From contig NZ_CP031013.1 of NCBI RefSeq assembly GCF_003711205.1, positions 434,001 to 498,000 of the forward strand: a DNA stretch of 64,000 nt, in the 5' to 3' direction. The stretch is from Polaromonas sp. SP1 (GTDB lineage: Bacteria; Pseudomonadota; Gammaproteobacteria; Burkholderiales; Burkholderiaceae_C). Position numbers and translations under genes: made by a program. Of the stretch, positions 34,410 to 42,144 are shown one piece after another. The notes under the pieces were generated by a model. That model made no database searches. It had not been told where the DNA came from and worked only from the letters and a program-made list of their open reading frames with translations. Numbering within the stretch: the first letter of the stretch is position 1; the number at the start of each line of letters is the position of its first letter.

Positions 34410-36044
34410 TCAGCCGATCACGCGGGTTGCCGAAGCATCCAGCTTGGGCGGCGTTTCGTAGGTGTGGAAAGGCGCGGGAGACGGAACTTCCCACTCAAGG
34501 CCTTCGGCGCCCTTGCCGCCTTCGTCCACCCAGGGGTTCTGCTTGGCAGGTGCGCCCTTGCCGCGCATCGTTGGCACCACAATGAACAGGAAGAAATAGA
34601 GCTGGGCAAAACCGAAGAAGAACGCGCCCACGCTGGCCACGGCGTTGAAATCGGCGAATTGCATGGGGTAGTCGGCATAGCGGCGCGGCATGCCGGCCAG
34701 GCCCAGGAAGTGCATCGGGAAGAAGGTCACGTTGAAGGAAATCAGCGACCACCAGAAGTGGATCTTGCCGCGGGTTTCGTTGTACATCACGCCGGTCCAT
34801 TTGGGCGACCAGTAGTAGTAGCCGGCAAACAGGGCGTAGAGCGAACCGGCCACCAGAACGTAGTGGAAGTGCGCCACCACATAGTAGGTGTCCTGCAGTT
34901 GCGTATCGATCGGTGCGACCGAGAGGATCACGCCCGTCAGGCCGCCGATGGTGAACACGAAGATGAAGCCCACCGCAAACAGCATGGGGGTCTCAAAGGT
35001 CATGGAGCCGCGCCACATCGTGGCGATCCAGTTGAACACCTTCACGCCCGTAGGCACGGCGATCAGCATGGTGGAATACATGAAGAACAGCTGGCCGGTG
35101 ACCGGCATGCCGGTGGTGAACATGTGGTGAGCCCACACCACAAAGCTCAGGATGGCGATGGAGCCGGTGGCGTACACCATGGAGGCGTAACCGAACAGGC
35201 GCTTGCGCGAGAAGGCGGGAATGATCTGGCTGATGATGCCGAAGGCCGGCAAGATCATGATGTAAACCTCGGGGTGGCCGAAGAACCAGAAGATGTGCTG
35301 GTACATCACCGGGTCGCCGCCGCCGGCGGGGTTGAAGAAGCTGGTGCCGAAGTGGCGGTCCGTCAGCGTCATGGTGATGGCGCCGGCCAGCACGGGCATG
35401 ACGGCGATCAGCAGGTAGGCGGTGATCAGCCAGGTCCAGCAGAACATCGGCATCTTCATCAGCGTCATGCCGGGGGCGCGCATGTTGAGGATGGTGACGA
35501 TGATGTTGATCGAGCCCATGATGGACGAAGCGCCCAGGATGTGCATCGCAAAAATACCGGCGTCCATGGACGGGCCCATTTGCAGCGTGAGCGGCGCGTA
35601 GAGCGTCCAGCCCGCAGCAGGGGCGCCGCCGGGCATGAAGAAGGAACCGACCAGCATGGCGCCGGCAGGGATCATCAGCCAGAAGCTGAAGTTGTTCATG
35701 CGGGCGAAGGCCATGTCGGCCGCGCCGATCTGCAGCGGGATCATCCAGTTCGCGAAACCCACAAACGCCGGCATGATGGCGCCGAACACCATGATCAGGC
35801 CGTGCATGGTGGTGAGCTGGTTGAAGAGCTCCGGGTTGACCAGTTGCAGGCCGGGCTGGAACAGCTCGGCGCGGATCAGCAAGGCCAGCACGCCGCCGAA
35901 CATCAGCATGAAGAAACTGAACAGCAGGTAAAGCGTTCCGATGTCTTTATGGTTGGTCGCGAACACCCAGCGGCGCCAGCCCGTCGGGGCATGGTCGTGG
36001 TGGTCATCATGCGCGTGGTCGTGATGGTCTAGAACTGCACTCAT
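34410..36044 (-). CDS. ctaD: Cytochrome c oxidase subunit I
   Basis: Catalytic heme-copper subunit, 544 residues, twelve helices. Heme a ligands are His81 (TMHGLIMVF) and His394. The CuB site has His257 crosslinked to Tyr261 (HPEVY) plus His306-His307. The heme a3 ligand is His392 in AHFHYVL. Glu259 in HPEV marks an A1-type enzyme. The K-channel Lys335 and D-channel Asp110 are present. The first 18 residues are unusually His/Asp-rich (DHHDHAHDDHHDH), which could bind metal before assembly. It follows coxB across a 90-bp gap with a hairpin. Confidence 0.98.
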   Translation of the reverse strand: MSAVLDHHDHAHDDHHDHAPTGWRRWVFATNHKDIGTLYLLFSFFMLMFGGVLALLIRAELFQPGLQLVNPELFNQLTTMHGLIMVFGAIMPAFVGFANWMIPLQIGAADMAFARMNNFSFWLMIPAGAMLVGSFFMPGGAPAAGWTLYAPLTLQMGPSMDAGIFAMHILGASSIMGSINIIVTILNMRAPGMTLMKMPMFCWTWLITAYLLIAVMPVLAGAITMTLTDRHFGTSFFNPAGGGDPVMYQHIFWFFGHPEVYIMILPAFGIISQIIPAFSRKRLFGYASMVYATGSIAILSFVVWAHHMFTTGMPVTGQLFFMYSTMLIAVPTGVKVFNWIATMWRGSMTFETPMLFAVGFIFVFTIGGLTGVILSVAPIDTQLQDTYYVVAHFHYVLVAGSLYALFAGYYYWSPKWTGVMYNETRGKIHFWWSLISFNVTFFPMHFLGLAGMPRRYADYPMQFADFNAVASVGAFFFGFAQLYFFLFIVVPTMRGKGAPAKQNPWVDEGGKGAEGLEWEVPSPAPFHTYETPPKLDASATRVIG

Positions 36045-36088
36045 CTTGGCTTCCTTTGGTGGCTTTGGCCTGTAGCTTTATCTTGGCG

Positions 36089-36109
36089 GCCGGCACGTCT
36101 CGTGCCGGC
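36089..36109 (-). other. Hairpin between coxB and ctaD
   Basis: Perfect 9-bp stem GCCGGCACG / CGTGCCGGC with a 3-nt loop and no T-run. It probably stabilises or processes the coxB-ctaD mRNA, allowing unequal expression of the two subunits. Confidence 0.55.
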
Positions 36110-36134
36110 GAATTCGGTCGTGGGCGGACTGTGC

Positions 36135-37337
36135 TTACTTGCGTGCAGCCTGAACTTCGGCGGGCTGAACGATCTGTCCGGTCTGGTTGGACCAGTTGTT
36201 CTTGGTGTAGCTGGCAACGGCCGCGAGGTCGGTATCGCTCAGTGCCTTCCACGAGGGCATCGCACCACCGGCAGCGCCGTTCAGCAAAATCATGATCTGT
36301 TTCTTGTGGTCGGCATCCAGCACGATGGCCGAACCGTCGAGTGGCTTGATCGGGCCGGCGCCCTTGCCGTTGGCCTGGTGGCAGGCGGCGCAATTGGCGG
36401 CATAGACTTTTTCGCCGCGGGCCTTCAGGTCGACCAGCGTCCAGACCTTGGAAGGATCATCCGCCTTGGCGGCAGCCTCCTTGACCTTCAGGGCCACCCA
36501 GGCGGTGTAGTCGGCGGCGGACACCACTTTCACGTGGATGGGCATGTAGGCATGCTCCTTGCCGCAAAGCTCCTGGCACTGGCCGTAGAAATCGCCGACC
36601 TGTTCGGCACGGAACCAGGTGTCGCGCACAAAACCGGGGATCGCATCCTGCTTGATGCCGAAGGCCGGCACGGCGAAGGCGTGGATCACGTCGTTGGCGG
36701 TGGTGATGATGCGGATTTTCTTGTTGACGGGAACAACCATCGGGTTGTCGACCTTCAGCAGGTAGTTGTCGGGGGCTTCGCCAGCTTTCGGGCCGCCGTT
36801 GTCGGACATTTCGCGGTGCGTGTTGTCAAGCGTGGAGACAAAACCGATGCCTTCGCCTTCACCCTTGATGTAGTCGTAGCCCCATTTCCACTGGATGCCG
36901 GTGGCTTTGATGGTGAGGTCGGCGGCGGTGGTGTCCTTCTGGGCGACCAGCACCTTGGTGGCCGGCAGGGCCATGGCGATCACGATGAGGAAGGGAACGA
37001 CGGTCCAGGCGATTTCGACGGCGGTGGATTCGTGGAAGTTGGCGGATTTGTGGCCCACCGACTTGCGGTGCTTCAGGATGGAATAAAACATCACCCCGAA
37101 CACGGCCACGAAGATCACGAGGCAAATCGCCATCATGAACCAGTGCAGCCATTGCTGCTCTTCGGCGATCTTGGTGACGGCGGGGTGCAGATTCAGCTGA
37201 TTGACGGCGGGGCCGCCTTTCAGGTCATTGACGGCGTAAGCGGCGGTGCTGACCCAGGCGGCCGCAGATACCAGAATTGCGCCTGCGTGCTGCATGCCAA
37301 GCCGTGTCATTTTGCTCATGGTGTTGCTTACGTTCAT
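36135..37337 (-). CDS. coxB: Cytochrome c oxidase subunit II with fused cytochrome c
   Basis: Accepts electrons at CuA. About 400 residues: a signal region, two membrane helices (about 66-86 and 112-130), the CuA domain with His219, Cys254, Cys258, His262 and Met265 (CQELCGKEHAYM), and a C-terminal cytochrome c domain with Cys316-x-x-Cys319-His320 and a likely axial Met in GAMPSWKAL. The fusion makes this a caa3-type oxidase. I prefer the ATG at 37337 over a GTG at 37346. It is the first gene of the operon. Confidence 0.96.
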   Translation of the reverse strand: MNVSNTMSKMTRLGMQHAGAILVSAAAWVSTAAYAVNDLKGGPAVNQLNLHPAVTKIAEEQQWLHWFMMAICLVIFVAVFGVMFYSILKHRKSVGHKSANFHESTAVEIAWTVVPFLIVIAMALPATKVLVAQKDTTAADLTIKATGIQWKWGYDYIKGEGEGIGFVSTLDNTHREMSDNGGPKAGEAPDNYLLKVDNPMVVPVNKKIRIITTANDVIHAFAVPAFGIKQDAIPGFVRDTWFRAEQVGDFYGQCQELCGKEHAYMPIHVKVVSAADYTAWVALKVKEAAAKADDPSKVWTLVDLKARGEKVYAANCAACHQANGKGAGPIKPLDGSAIVLDADHKKQIMILLNGAAGGAMPSWKALSDTDLAAVASYTKNNWSNQTGQIVQPAEVQAARK

Positions 37338-37392
37338 CGTGATCACTTTTTCTGCTTCAATTACCGACGTTACCGACCAAATTAACCTGCTG

Positions 37393-37398
37393 ATTATA
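37393..37398 (-). promoter_or_regulatory. Possible -10 box of the cox operon
   Basis: TATAAT on the minus strand, 56 bp upstream of the coxB start, in the AT-richest stretch of this intergenic region. No convincing -35 hexamer lies at 17 bp, so an activator may be needed. Confidence 0.4.
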
Positions 37399-37456
37399 AA
37401 GTTAGCGGCGAGGCGTCCCGCCGCCCCTGAACTGACGCGAGACTTTCAGGGCCCCC

Positions 37457-37957
37457 TCAGCCGCCGCGCAGCGCCATGCGGAGCTCGCGGGCCAGCGCCG
37501 GGCGGAGCTCCGGCCGCACATGGCGCCCTACCCGCACCGACCGGCCCTGGCCGGACACTTCAATCAAGGAACCGTCTTCTGCCCTGGGCTCAATCCTCAC
37601 CCATTCGCGATTGAATTCAGCACGCTCCGTGCGCCCTGCCGTCTCCAGTTCCACCACCAGTTGCCCGCCTTCGAGGACGATTTTTTCACCGTCTCCCGCA
37701 TGCCGGGCGTACACCACAAAGGCCGCTCCCACCGCCACCAGCTCGATCCAGGCAAAGGGCATCACCATGGTGGCGCCCTGTACCCAGAAAAATGCCGCAA
37801 TGCCCAGCGAGACGCCGCACAGCGACACATACAACCACCCCAGCTGTGCCGGTGTGAGTGAGCAGTGACGCTTGAGAAGCCACAGCACAGCATCATGGCT
37901 GTGAGCGCCCTGCGCGGGCATGGTGGCAAAACGAAACGCTGGTATTGGCTGCAGCAT
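37457..37957 (-). CDS. DUF2244 integral membrane protein
   Basis: 166 residues from the ATG at 37957. Two adjacent membrane helices (about residues 41-85; LYVSLCGVSLGIAAFFWVQG, then FAWIELVAVGAAFVVYAR) are followed by a beta-rich soluble tail (REWVRIEPRAEDGSLIEVS). The family is often found next to cox genes in proteobacteria; its function is unknown. Here it is encoded just upstream of coxB on the same strand, with the cox promoter region between them. Confidence 0.8.
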   Translation of the reverse strand: MLQPIPAFRFATMPAQGAHSHDAVLWLLKRHCSLTPAQLGWLYVSLCGVSLGIAAFFWVQGATMVMPFAWIELVAVGAAFVVYARHAGDGEKIVLEGGQLVVELETAGRTERAEFNREWVRIEPRAEDGSLIEVSGQGRSVRVGRHVRPELRPALARELRMALRGG

Positions 37958-38131
37958 GTGGCAACCCTCAAAAAAACTGCGGTCAATGCCGGGCATTGGC
38001 CGCATGAGGCTTGGGAACATACCCAAAATTCAGCTTTGAATTGTAGCCGGGTTTACCTTGGCGGCCCCCTGAAAAGCCCCCTTGAAGGGTGATTGCCGCA
38101 TGCGGATGAGCGCCCGCGCAACACATGTTCG

Positions 38132-39037
38132 TCAGGCAGGCGGCCGCTGGCCTTGAAGCATGCTGCGCATGTCGTCCACCGACACGGCGCTGAGCGCACT
38201 GACCTTGATTTTGGGCGGCGCCTTCAGCGCGTGCCCGTAGATGACTTCGAAAGTGAGCGACAGCCTTCCGTCATCGCCCTTGATGAGGTGGCGGGCCAGC
38301 GCATCTTCGAGTTTTGCCTTCCAGGCCCTGCCGCGCAACGCGGGAAAGCGCGCCGGGTGGAAATTGCGGCCCAGCTCCGCCAGGTCCTGCAAGAGCCGCG
38401 CCGGCGTGGTGTAGGTCAGGGTGATGCGTTCCATGTCCATCACCGGCTCGGCAAAGCCGGTTTGCACCAGCATGTCGCCCCAGTCGTGCATGTCGGTCAG
38501 CTCGTGGCTCGCGGGCGGCCAGCCGAGTTGCGCATACACCTCGCGCAGCTCTTTGGCCGTGTCGGGGCCCAGGGATGAAAACATCACAAAGCCGTTGACC
38601 TTGAGCGCCTGGTGCCACTGCGCCAGCAGGGCCTGCGGGTCGGCCGACTCATGCAGCGCCATGTTGGCCCACAGCATGTCGGCGCTGCCGGGCGCAGGCG
38701 CCTCAAAGCGCACGGCAGGCGCCGTCCACCGGCCGGGGTACCACCAGGGCTTTACTATCTTTTTGATAGCAGCCTGCCTACGCTGCGCCTGGGCTTCAAG
38801 CACAAAACATGTTGAATCGGGATAAAGGCCGGTGAGCCGCGCATGCGCCTGCAGCCCCCCGCGCAGCGCGCCCCAATGAATCCATGAGGCGGGCTGCAGT
38901 TTGATCCACTGCAGCCGGTCCATCATGCGGCGCGCCACTTCTTCATGAAGCCAGGGCGACGACAGCGGTGCGGTGCGCTCCCAGCGGCTCACGGCAAGCG
39001 GGTCTAGCGTGGGCGGGCGCTGGTGGGGAGTGGTCAT
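38132..39037 (-). CDS. BioC-like methyltransferase family protein with degenerate SAM motif
   Basis: 301 residues. The central blocks ADMLWANMALHESADPQ, GFVMFSSLGPDTAKELRE and DMHDWGDMLVQTGF match malonyl-ACP O-methyltransferase BioC. The first SAM-binding motif, normally a Gly-rich LDxGCGxG, is here WIHWGALRGGLQ, and the next strand is disturbed by a family A repeat (residues 75-95). The enzyme may have lost or altered SAM binding. It is divergent from comF, as in many betaproteobacteria. Confidence 0.7.
   Translation of the reverse strand: MTTPHQRPPTLDPLAVSRWERTAPLSSPWLHEEVARRMMDRLQWIKLQPASWIHWGALRGGLQAHARLTGLYPDSTCFVLEAQAQRRQAAIKKIVKPWWYPGRWTAPAVRFEAPAPGSADMLWANMALHESADPQALLAQWHQALKVNGFVMFSSLGPDTAKELREVYAQLGWPPASHELTDMHDWGDMLVQTGFAEPVMDMERITLTYTTPARLLQDLAELGRNFHPARFPALRGRAWKAKLEDALARHLIKGDDGRLSLTFEVIYGHALKAPPKIKVSALSAVSVDDMRSMLQGQRPPA
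38753..38812 (+). repeat. Family A palindromic repeat in the BioC-like gene
   Basis: CTATCTTTTTGATAG hairpin followed by a tail ending GGCTTCAAGCACAAAACATG. On the coding strand it reads Ala-Ala-Ile-Lys-Lys-Ile-Val-Lys, with the tail upstream, so it is inserted in the opposite orientation to those in sco1 and the M16 gene but is read in the same palindrome frame. Confidence 0.75.
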
Positions 39038-39105
39038 GAAAGAAGACGGTGCGGTTCGCTGAAAAGTACGGGGAGCACTAAAAAGTACGCGAGTATATTG
39101 ACACG

Positions 39106-39894
39106 GTGTTCACACGCCTGCTTGCGCCCGCCGCATTACCGTCCCGCCTGCCCGGCCTTCTTGCCCGCCTTCGCCCGGAATTTTCCAGCGAATGCGCCGT
39201 CTGCCGCAGCTGGCCCGCGCATCCGGTGTGCGGGCCTTGCGTGGCCCGTTTCGCCTCGCCTGCGCCACGCTGCGGCCGTTGTGCCCTCGCCCTGCCCGCC
39301 GATCTGTCGATGGGCCTGCGGACGGGCCCGCCGCTGTGCGGCGCCTGCGCCGTCCAGCCGCCGCCGCTGGACTGCGCCGTCGCCGGCGTCGACTACGCCT
39401 ACCCGTGGTCTACCTTGATTGCGGGCTATAAATTCGGCGGCCAACACGGCTGGGCCGGCTTTTTTGCCGGCCTGCTGCTCCAGTCGCCCGGCGCCGCCCA
39501 GGTGTTTGCCGACCTGCGCCCGCAGGACTGGGTGCTGCCCATGCCCCTGGCCACGCATCGCCTGCAGACGCGGGGCTTCAACCAGGCTTGGGAGCTCTGC
39601 GCCGAGCTGGCGCGGCAAACGCGCACGCAGGCCCGAACCGACGCGGGGCTGCTGCTGCGCGTGCGGCACACCCGCCCGCAAAGCCAGCTCAAGCGCAAGG
39701 AGCGGCTGGCCAATGTGAAAGGCGTCTTCCAGGTCGATCCGCTGCGCGCGGCGCAGCTGCAGGGCCGGCGCATCGTCCTGGTCGACGACGTGATGACCAG
39801 CGGCGCTTCTATCTATACAGCGGCTCAGGTTTTGCGGGAGGCGGGCGCTGCGCACGTCACGGCCGTCATCCTCGCCAGAACAGCCCCCGCCTAG
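39106..39894 (+). CDS. ComF family phosphoribosyltransferase-like protein
   Basis: 262 residues starting with GTG. The N-terminal zinc-ribbon cysteines (CAVCRSWPAHPVCGPC, CGRCAL, CGAC) precede a phosphoribosyltransferase domain with PRPP loop IVLVDDVMTSGAS. The HRLQTRGFNQAWELC block is diagnostic of ComF. In naturally competent bacteria ComF assists DNA uptake; no other competence gene is near. Between it and the BioC-like gene lie two direct repeats AAAAGTACG (about 39062 and 39081). Confidence 0.9.
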   Translation: MFTRLLAPAALPSRLPGLLARLRPEFSSECAVCRSWPAHPVCGPCVARFASPAPRCGRCALALPADLSMGLRTGPPLCGACAVQPPPLDCAVAGVDYAYPWSTLIAGYKFGGQHGWAGFFAGLLLQSPGAAQVFADLRPQDWVLPMPLATHRLQTRGFNQAWELCAELARQTRTQARTDAGLLLRVRHTRPQSQLKRKERLANVKGVFQVDPLRAAQLQGRRIVLVDDVMTSGASIYTAAQVLREAGAAHVTAVILARTAPA

Positions 39895-39923
39895 AATGCC
39901 GGCTCCGCCTTACCGCTCTGCGC

Positions 39924-40400
39924 ATGTTCAATATCGTCCTCGTCGAACCCGAAATCCCGCCCAACACCGGCAACGTCATCCGGCTGGCGGCCAACACCGG
40001 CTGCCGTCTGCACCTGGTGGAGCCGCTGGGCTTTTCGATGGACGACAAACACATGCGGCGCGCCGGCCTGGACTATCACGAATACGCAAAGGTGTTGCGG
40101 CACGCCAGCTGGCAAGCGTTTCTGGAAAGTGAGCAACCACCCCCGGAGCGGCTTTTTGCCATGACCACGCATGGCTCGGGCAGTGTCTACGCCATGCGCT
40201 TCCAGCCTGGCGACTGGCTGGTGTTTGGCGCCGAAACCCGCGGCCTGGCGCCGGAGCTGCGCGAATCCTTCGCGCCCGGCCAGCGCCTGAGGGTGCCCAT
40301 GCAGGCCGGCCAACGCAGCCTCAACCTCTCCAACACCGTGGCCGTCACGGTGTTTGAAGCCTGGCGGCAAAACGGTTTCAGCGGCGCAACACCTTCCTGA
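39924..40400 (+). CDS. trmL: tRNA (cytidine(34)-2'-O)-methyltransferase TrmL
   Basis: SPOUT-class methylase of the wobble base in Leu tRNAs. It has 158 residues: start MFNIVLVEPEIPPNTGNVI, then LVEPLGFSMDD, FGAETRGLAPEL and the knot region IPMQ-type motif VPMQAGQRSLNLSNTVAV. The ATG at 39924 is 29 bp after comF. The open frame upstream overlaps comF in another phase and is not coding. Confidence 0.95.
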   Translation: MFNIVLVEPEIPPNTGNVIRLAANTGCRLHLVEPLGFSMDDKHMRRAGLDYHEYAKVLRHASWQAFLESEQPPPERLFAMTTHGSGSVYAMRFQPGDWLVFGAETRGLAPELRESFAPGQRLRVPMQAGQRSLNLSNTVAVTVFEAWRQNGFSGATPS

Positions 40401-40428
40401 CCTCTGTCGGGCATCCGTTGGATTCCCC

Positions 40429-40458
40429 TTGCCAGAATCTAGGTGAAAACCCTATAAT
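40429..40458 (+). promoter_or_regulatory. Sigma-70 type promoter for the 107-aa gene
   Basis: TTGCCA and a perfect TATAAT separated by 18 bp. It would give a leader of about 120 nt, pyrimidine-rich in the middle, ahead of the GTG at 40589. Confidence 0.75.
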
Positions 40459-40560
40459 TCGATACTTCAAGCCTAAAGCTTCAGGTCTGTGGATGCCGAT
40501 ACCCCGGCCGCTTTCCACTTTCCTACCTTCCGCCCTTCCCGCGTATCCCTTTCCATAGTC

Positions 40561-40594
40561 CCAGTTCACAAGACTGGCAGGAGTCTTCGTGAAC
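40561..40594 (+). promoter_or_regulatory. Start-codon hairpin (possible translational switch)
   Basis: GTTCACAAGACT (40564-40575) pairs with AGTCTT-C-GTGAAC (40582-40594): 12 base pairs with one bulged C and a GGCAGG loop. The ribosome-binding site GCAGGAG and the GTG start are both inside the structure. A competing short hairpin CCAGT/ACTGG (40561-40577) would open it. The sequence supports the structure; regulation is inferred. Confidence 0.65.
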
Positions 40595-40912
40595 ATGGTT
40601 ATCCAGCGCCTCTTCGGCATCAAAGCACCCGCTTTCTCCGACTCGGGCCGCGCCACGGCCAGCCGTTTGCCCCTTGAGCAGATCCGGGAAAGCCTGCAGG
40701 CCCTGCTGCACGACTGCAAGGACATGCGCTCGCAGCGCGTCCTCTACAAAATCAATGTGGCGCACACGCCTTCGGAGTTGTGGCTGCTGCGCAGCGACCT
40801 GCACCAGTGCATCGCCCAGACCCACACCCAGGCCGAAGCGGCCGAGCGCATCAACAGCCTGATCGAGGTTTTTGAGGGCTGGCTGCCGGCCGGCCAGCTC
40901 ACGCGCATCTAA
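40589..40912 (+). CDS. Small cytoplasmic protein of unknown function (107 aa)
   Basis: I do not recognise a domain. It is mostly helical with no membrane segment: an N-terminal RLFGIKAPAFSDSG, then a helical body (QIRESLQALLHDCKDM; LWLLRSDLHQCIAQ; EAAERINSLIEVFEGWL). The GTG at 40589 is preferred because GGAG lies five bases upstream; an ATG at 40595 is possible. It has its own promoter and a structured leader that hides the start codon. It converges on the MaoC gene. Confidence 0.7.
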   Translation: MNMVIQRLFGIKAPAFSDSGRATASRLPLEQIRESLQALLHDCKDMRSQRVLYKINVAHTPSELWLLRSDLHQCIAQTHTQAEAAERINSLIEVFEGWLPAGQLTRI

Positions 40913-40941
40913 ACCTGCGCGCCTGGCCCCTTCAGGTCAAC

Positions 40942-41397
40942 TCAGGGGTAGCGCCGCACCAGCGATTCGGCCACGCACACCGGTTTGGCCGAGCCCTCGC
41001 GCTCTACCGTCACTTCCCAGCTCATCTGCATCCCGTCACCGGCGATCGCCTCCACCGCCAGCAATTTCATGCGCCCGCGCAGGCGGCTGCCCACCGGCAC
41101 CGGCGCCGTGAAGCGCACCTTGTTCAGCCCGTAGTTCACGCCCATGCGCGAGCCGGTGATCTCAAAGGACGATTCAAAGAAGCGCGGCAGCAGCGACAGC
41201 GTCAAAAAGCCATGCGCGATCGGCCCGCCAAACGGCCCGGCGTTTGCCTTTTCGACATCCACATGGATCCATTGGTGGTCGCCTGTGGCCTCGGCAAACA
41301 GGTTGACTTGTTGCTGGGAGATGGTGATCCAGTCGCTGACGGCGACTTCCTGCCCGGTGCAGGCGGCCAGGTCGGCCAGGGTGGCAAAGGTTTTCAT
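40942..41397 (-). CDS. MaoC-type enoyl-CoA hydratase/dehydratase
   Basis: Hot-dog fold hydratase of 151 residues acting on acyl-CoA. The hydratase motif is clear: FAEATGDHQWIHVD, then GPFGGPIAHGFLTLSL, with the catalytic Asp and His. NYGLNKVRFTAPVPVG follows. The start is the ATG at 41397. The substrate is unknown. It stands alone between unrelated genes. Confidence 0.9.
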   Translation of the reverse strand: MKTFATLADLAACTGQEVAVSDWITISQQQVNLFAEATGDHQWIHVDVEKANAGPFGGPIAHGFLTLSLLPRFFESSFEITGSRMGVNYGLNKVRFTAPVPVGSRLRGRMKLLAVEAIAGDGMQMSWEVTVEREGSAKPVCVAESLVRRYP

Positions 41398-41460
41398 GGC
41401 GCCACTGTAGCGGCACACCCCCGCCGGGCTTGTCGGCTCAGCGACAAGACCTTGCAGCGC

Positions 41461-42078
41461 TCAGCGGTCCAGCCACTTGCAGATGCCCTGCCACTGCTCC
41501 ATGTCTTTTTCGACCCGGCTGGGCGCCACGTCAAACACCGTCAGGCCGCGGGCCGCCAGGTGGATGTAGTTTTGCGTGTCGCGCAGGTAGCCCAGCACCG
41601 GCAGGCCCAGGCCTTCGACGAAACCGCGCAGCTTGTCGGCGGCAATCGTGCGTGAATCCACGCGCATCCCGACAATGCCGACCTGCATCTTGCCGGCATG
41701 CTTGTGCTCGGCCAGCTGGTCCAAAAAGGTGCGGGTGGCAAAGATATCAAAGACGCTGGGCTGCAGCGGCACGATGACCTTGTCGGCCAGCTTCAGCACG
41801 TCGTTAAAGCGCCAGCCGTGCAGGCCGCCGGGCGTGTCGAGCACCACGTGGGTCGTGCCCTTGGGCGGTTTGACGATGAGGTCGGCGTTCACATCCCAGG
41901 TGGCGATGGGGCGGGCGGCCGGCGGGCGCAGGCCCAGCCACAGCCGTGAGGACTGCTGCCGGTCGGCGTCTCCCAGCATGACCGAATGGCCCTGGCTGGC
42001 GAAGTAGCCGGCAACATTGGTGGCCAGCGTCGTCTTGCCGACGCCCCCCTTCGGATTGGCGATCACAACCACGGGCAT
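41461..42078 (-). CDS. Orphan ParA/MinD-type ATPase
   Basis: 205-residue P-loop ATPase with a deviant Walker A (NPKGGVGKTTLA), switch-II region LDTPGGLHG and an Asp-rich GDADRQQSS block. This resembles chromosomal ParA-like proteins that position cargo on the nucleoid. No parB or parS-like gene lies beside it, so it is not a standard partition pair. The start at ATG 42078 gives the family N-terminus (MPVVVIANPKGG); the frame continues upstream across kefF on the other strand without meaning. Confidence 0.88.
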   Translation of the reverse strand: MPVVVIANPKGGVGKTTLATNVAGYFASQGHSVMLGDADRQQSSRLWLGLRPPAARPIATWDVNADLIVKPPKGTTHVVLDTPGGLHGWRFNDVLKLADKVIVPLQPSVFDIFATRTFLDQLAEHKHAGKMQVGIVGMRVDSRTIAADKLRGFVEGLGLPVLGYLRDTQNYIHLAARGLTVFDVAPSRVEKDMEQWQGICKWLDR

Positions 42079-42144
42079 GCGAATCTCCTCATTGTTCAGG
42101 GGAAGGCCCTGATCTTGCTCTTGCTTTTCCGCTATGGTAACGGC

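Noticed and set aside
34380..36032. Long open frame opposite ctaD, His- and Gly-rich
   Set aside because: It mirrors the conserved ctaD sequence; the apparent His-rich protein is the complement of Met/Val codons and overlaps a certain gene over its full length.
39795..39830. TTCTATCTATACAGC in comF as a possible family A palindrome
   Set aside because: The arms do not pair and there is no tail; the protein is normal here.
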